NCBI GenBank assembly: GCA_023415275.1
Contig: JAEZLJ010000061.1
Coordinates: forward strand, 1 to 8,169
Direction: 5' to 3'
DNA length: 8,169 nt
Origin: Bacteroidota bacterium
GTDB taxonomy: Bacteria; Bacteroidota; Bacteroidia; Chitinophagales; Chitinophagaceae
In this document: piece by piece, positions 6,317-8,169 of the stretch
Layout: every line of letters begins with the position of its first letter
Position numbering within the stretch: the first letter of the stretch is position 1
Made by a program: the position numbers and the translations under genes
Notes under the pieces: model-generated
Seen by the model: the letters and a program-made list of their open reading frames with translations, nothing else
The model's database searches: none
Told to the model about the DNA's origin: nothing

Positions 6317-6438
6317 CGGCACTAAAACCTCAGAGATTTGTCTGTTGTATTCTTATTCAAGATCAACTTTTAAAGGATATATCGAGACAGATGGAATGGC
6401 ATAGAAACTATAGAGACTTGAAAATAAATTGATTATAT

Positions 6439-7890
6439 ATGAAAATAGCAGTAGCTAAAGGCGATGGGATCGGTCCGGAAATAATGGATGCAGTTTTAAA
6501 GATTTTTGAGGCAGCCAGTGTAGGACTACAATATGAATTTGTAGAAATGGGTAAATGGGTATTCGATAAGGGATATTCTAATGGCATGACCCCCGAAGCT
6601 CAACAAACCATTGAGAGCCTGGGAATTCTTTTTAAAGGACCCATGGAAACTCCAAAGGGAAAGGGGGTGAAAAGTGTAAATGTTACTGCCCGTAAAACCT
6701 GGAACACTTATGCCAACAAAAGAGTGTTTCAAACGCTACATGGTGTTGACACTGTATTTAGCAAGGCGGGAATTCCAATAGATGTAACGATTGTACGTGA
6801 AAATATTGAGGATACATATGGCGGCATCGAGCATATGCTCACCCATGATGTGGCACTCAGCAGGCGTTTCATCACACGGCCAGGCAGTATGCAGGTGATC
6901 CGCTATGCATTTGAAATGGCTCGCCAGAAGAATGCCAGGCGCATTACCTGCGGACATAAAGCCAATATCATGAAATTGACAGATGGCCTGTTCCTGGAAT
7001 GCTTTTATGAGGTTGCCAAAGAGTTTCCCGAGCTGAAGGCAGATGATAAGATCGTCGATGACCTCGCCATGCAATTGGTCATAAAGCCTGATCAATATGA
7101 TGTTATTGTTATGACCAATCTGCAGGGAGACATCATCTCTGACCTCTGCGCCGGTTTGATTGGCGGATTAGGCTTCGCCCCTTCCGCAAACATCGGTGAT
7201 CATATCTCCATCTTTGAGGCTGTACATGGAACTGCGCCTGATATTGCCGGGAAAAATATTGCTAATCCTACAGCACTGCTGCTAAGTGGACTAGCTATGC
7301 TCCGCCACCTGGGATTGATGGAAGATGCTGCCGTAATTGAAAATGCCTTATTATATACCCTGGAGCAGGGAGTCCATACCGGCGATTTTGGAGACAGGTC
7401 TATTCCTGCCAGTAATACTACCCAATTTTCCGAAGCCATTATTGCCAACTTTGGAAAAACGCCCAATATCGGCGCCAAGCCAATGCTTACCAATCAACCT
7501 GAAACTCCTGCTGTTTGTCACCTTGAACGCAATGCCATGATGGTGTCTAAAGAAACAGAAAATGAAAAGATTGTTGGTGTCGATTTCTTTATAGAAAGTG
7601 TAGAACAACCCAATACCATTGCAGACAAATGTGTGCATCATGGTGGATTGAAGTTCAAACTGATCAACATTAGCAACCGGGGTACCCAGGTATGGCCTAC
7701 CGGCTCTAAATTTACTAACCTGGTTAACCAGTATAACCTCAGGTTTGAAGCTATTAATGAACAGGCACTAACCCAGCAGGATATCATTGGTTTGTATGTA
7801 AGCCTTAGTGCAGATTTTAAAATTTGCTCTCTGGAATTATTGAATATGTGGGAAGGCAAAAAAGCCTATAGCCTGGCACAGGGACAATAA
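6439..7890 (+). CDS. icd: Isocitrate dehydrogenase, long (Thermus/Rickettsia) type, predicted NAD-dependent
   Basis: Oxidatively decarboxylates isocitrate to 2-oxoglutarate in the TCA cycle. The 483-residue protein has the full dimeric IDH core (about 1-340) plus an extra C-terminal domain (about 375-483), as in Thermus thermophilus and Rickettsia enzymes. Visible elements are KGDGIGPE (7-14), the isocitrate loop KSVNVTARK (78-86, S79, N81, R85), R120 and Y127 in VRENIEDTYGG, K174 in GHKANIMK, and metal ligands D231 and D235 in QGDIISD. The cofactor loop reads HGTAPDIAG (263-271), then ANP. E. coli NADP-binding K344, Y345, V351, Y391 and R395 correspond to D268, I269, A275, G315 and D319, a set expected in NAD-using enzymes. 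Many relatives are nevertheless annotated as NADP-dependent. The ATG is preceded by AT-rich sequence without a Shine-Dalgarno motif. It is a single gene, divergent from apaG. Confidence 0.95.
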   Translation: MKIAVAKGDGIGPEIMDAVLKIFEAASVGLQYEFVEMGKWVFDKGYSNGMTPEAQQTIESLGILFKGPMETPKGKGVKSVNVTARKTWNTYANKRVFQTLHGVDTVFSKAGIPIDVTIVRENIEDTYGGIEHMLTHDVALSRRFITRPGSMQVIRYAFEMARQKNARRITCGHKANIMKLTDGLFLECFYEVAKEFPELKADDKIVDDLAMQLVIKPDQYDVIVMTNLQGDIISDLCAGLIGGLGFAPSANIGDHISIFEAVHGTAPDIAGKNIANPTALLLSGLAMLRHLGLMEDAAVIENALLYTLEQGVHTGDFGDRSIPASNTTQFSEAIIANFGKTPNIGAKPMLTNQPETPAVCHLERNAMMVSKETENEKIVGVDFFIESVEQPNTIADKCVHHGGLKFKLINISNRGTQVWPTGSKFTNLVNQYNLRFEAINEQALTQQDIIGLYVSLSADFKICSLELLNMWEGKKAYSLAQGQ

Positions 7891-7923
7891 AGTGCCGGAT
7901 TGAATAATTTAATTCTATTTTTG

Positions 7924-7945
7924 TGGCGTAGCCGCCAGGCTACGC
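7924..7945. repeat. REP-like double palindrome downstream of icd
   Basis: GCGTAGCC (7926-7933) and GGCTACGC (7938-7945) form a perfect 8-bp GC-rich stem with a GCCA loop. The same bases can fold instead as TGGCG-TAGC-CGCCA (7924-7937). The element is much more GC-rich than its AT-rich surroundings. It lies 33 bases after the icd stop, but no T-run follows the stem on either strand, so it is not a standard terminator. It may be a dispersed REP-type repeat or a transcript-end stabiliser. Confidence 0.5.
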
Positions 7946-7987
7946 ATACCCTTACCTGAAATCCTTCCTTTGAAAAACAGCACTAAC

Positions 7988-8000
7988 TACAGCTGCTGTA
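7988..8000. promoter_or_regulatory. 13-bp palindrome before the esterase-like gene
   Basis: TACAGC-T-GCTGTA is a perfect inverted repeat with one central base, 21 bases before the ATG at 8022. It is downstream of a weak -7-like TTCCTTTG (7965-7972), so it would lie at the start of the transcript. It could be an operator; this is inference from symmetry and position. Confidence 0.35.
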
Positions 8001-8021
8001 ATAATCCTTAACGCTAATTGT

Positions 8022-8169
8022 ATGGCAACACCTTTACGAAATCTTTTCGTTACCCTGATCCTTTTATCTTCATTACAAGCTTTTACGCAAACACATACGC
8101 CCCGGTATGTATCAATGGCCAATTTTACCAATGGCTATTATGAATACCTGCCTAAAGGCTACGATCCTG
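8022..8169 (+). CDS. Secreted protein, N-terminus only, probably esterase-like
   Basis: The first 49 codons of a gene that continues past the right edge. The protein opens with a signal peptide: MATPLRN, a hydrophobic run VTLILLSSLQAF, and likely cleavage near TQ/T at about residue 23. The mature start contains FTNGYYEYLPKGYDP. A 'GYYEYLPKGY' phrase just after the signal peptide resembles the beginning of alpha/beta-hydrolase esterases of the PHB-depolymerase/phospholipase kind, in which a 'YPLLVFLHG' motif follows. That motif and the catalytic residues lie outside the window, so the function is a guess from a short stretch. The start is chosen because it keeps the signal peptide intact; no Shine-Dalgarno sequence is seen. 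It is 131 bases downstream of icd and probably transcribed separately. Confidence 0.6.
   Translation, partial: MATPLRNLFVTLILLSSLQAFTQTHTPRYVSMANFTNGYYEYLPKGYDP

Noticed and set aside
6106..6432. A 108-codon plus-strand open frame between apaG and icd
   Set aside because: Its first third or more is antisense to the well-supported apaG, the remainder has no recognisable domain and an odd composition rich in Cys, His and Lys, and it has no promoter or start signal of its own.
7916..7923. TATTTTTG as a -7 element for the gene at 8022
   Set aside because: It fits the consensus, but the only TTG upstream is 13 bases away, too close for a -33 element, and the GC-rich hairpin would then sit at the very 5' end of the transcript.
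7926..7945. Intrinsic terminator for icd
   Set aside because: The stem is strong, but no T-run follows it on the plus strand; the T-run lies before the stem.

Overview
The window looks like chromosome from a member of the Bacteroidota, most likely a Chitinophagaceae-like relative. The reasons are the pairing of glutamine-dependent NAD synthetase with a GldB-type gliding lipoprotein, a Bacteroidota-style MoxR/DUF58/BatD-like operon, lipoproteins with short lipoboxes, -7 elements close to TAnnTTTG, start codons mostly lacking a Shine-Dalgarno sequence, and a Thermus/Rickettsia-type long isocitrate dehydrogenase. The genus is an inference. No mobile element, CRISPR array, rRNA or tRNA was seen.

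Layout. Positions 1-2184 (minus strand) hold the first three genes of an aerotolerance (Bat-type) operon: a MoxR AAA+ ATPase, a DUF58 protein with a von Willebrand A-like metal site, and the N-terminal 95 residues of a secreted BatD-like protein that runs off the left edge. A promoter with a large nested palindrome lies before moxR. Next is a small lipocalin-like lipoprotein (2367-2828, plus). Its stop codon directly abuts the stop codon of the convergent nadE (2829-4628, minus). Divergent from nadE across 77 bp is gldB (4706-5713, plus). gldB converges on apaG (5839-6225, minus), with a set of hairpins between them. A gap of about 210 bp with back-to-back promoter candidates leads to icd (6439-7890, plus), a 483-residue isocitrate dehydrogenase with the extra C-terminal domain. 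After a 131-bp spacer with two palindromes, the window ends in the first 49 codons of a secreted protein resembling esterases (8022 onward).

How the genes relate. The Bat genes probably form one transcription unit for a MoxR-driven cell-envelope complex. The other genes are single transcription units with housekeeping roles: NAD synthesis, a gliding or envelope lipoprotein, ApaG, and the TCA cycle. NadE makes NAD, and the cofactor-discriminating positions of the isocitrate dehydrogenase point to NAD rather than NADP.

I found no convincing new multi-gene system. The most useful leads are the predicted NAD specificity of the isocitrate dehydrogenase, the palindrome over the bat promoter, the hairpin array between gldB and apaG, and a REP-like double palindrome after icd.
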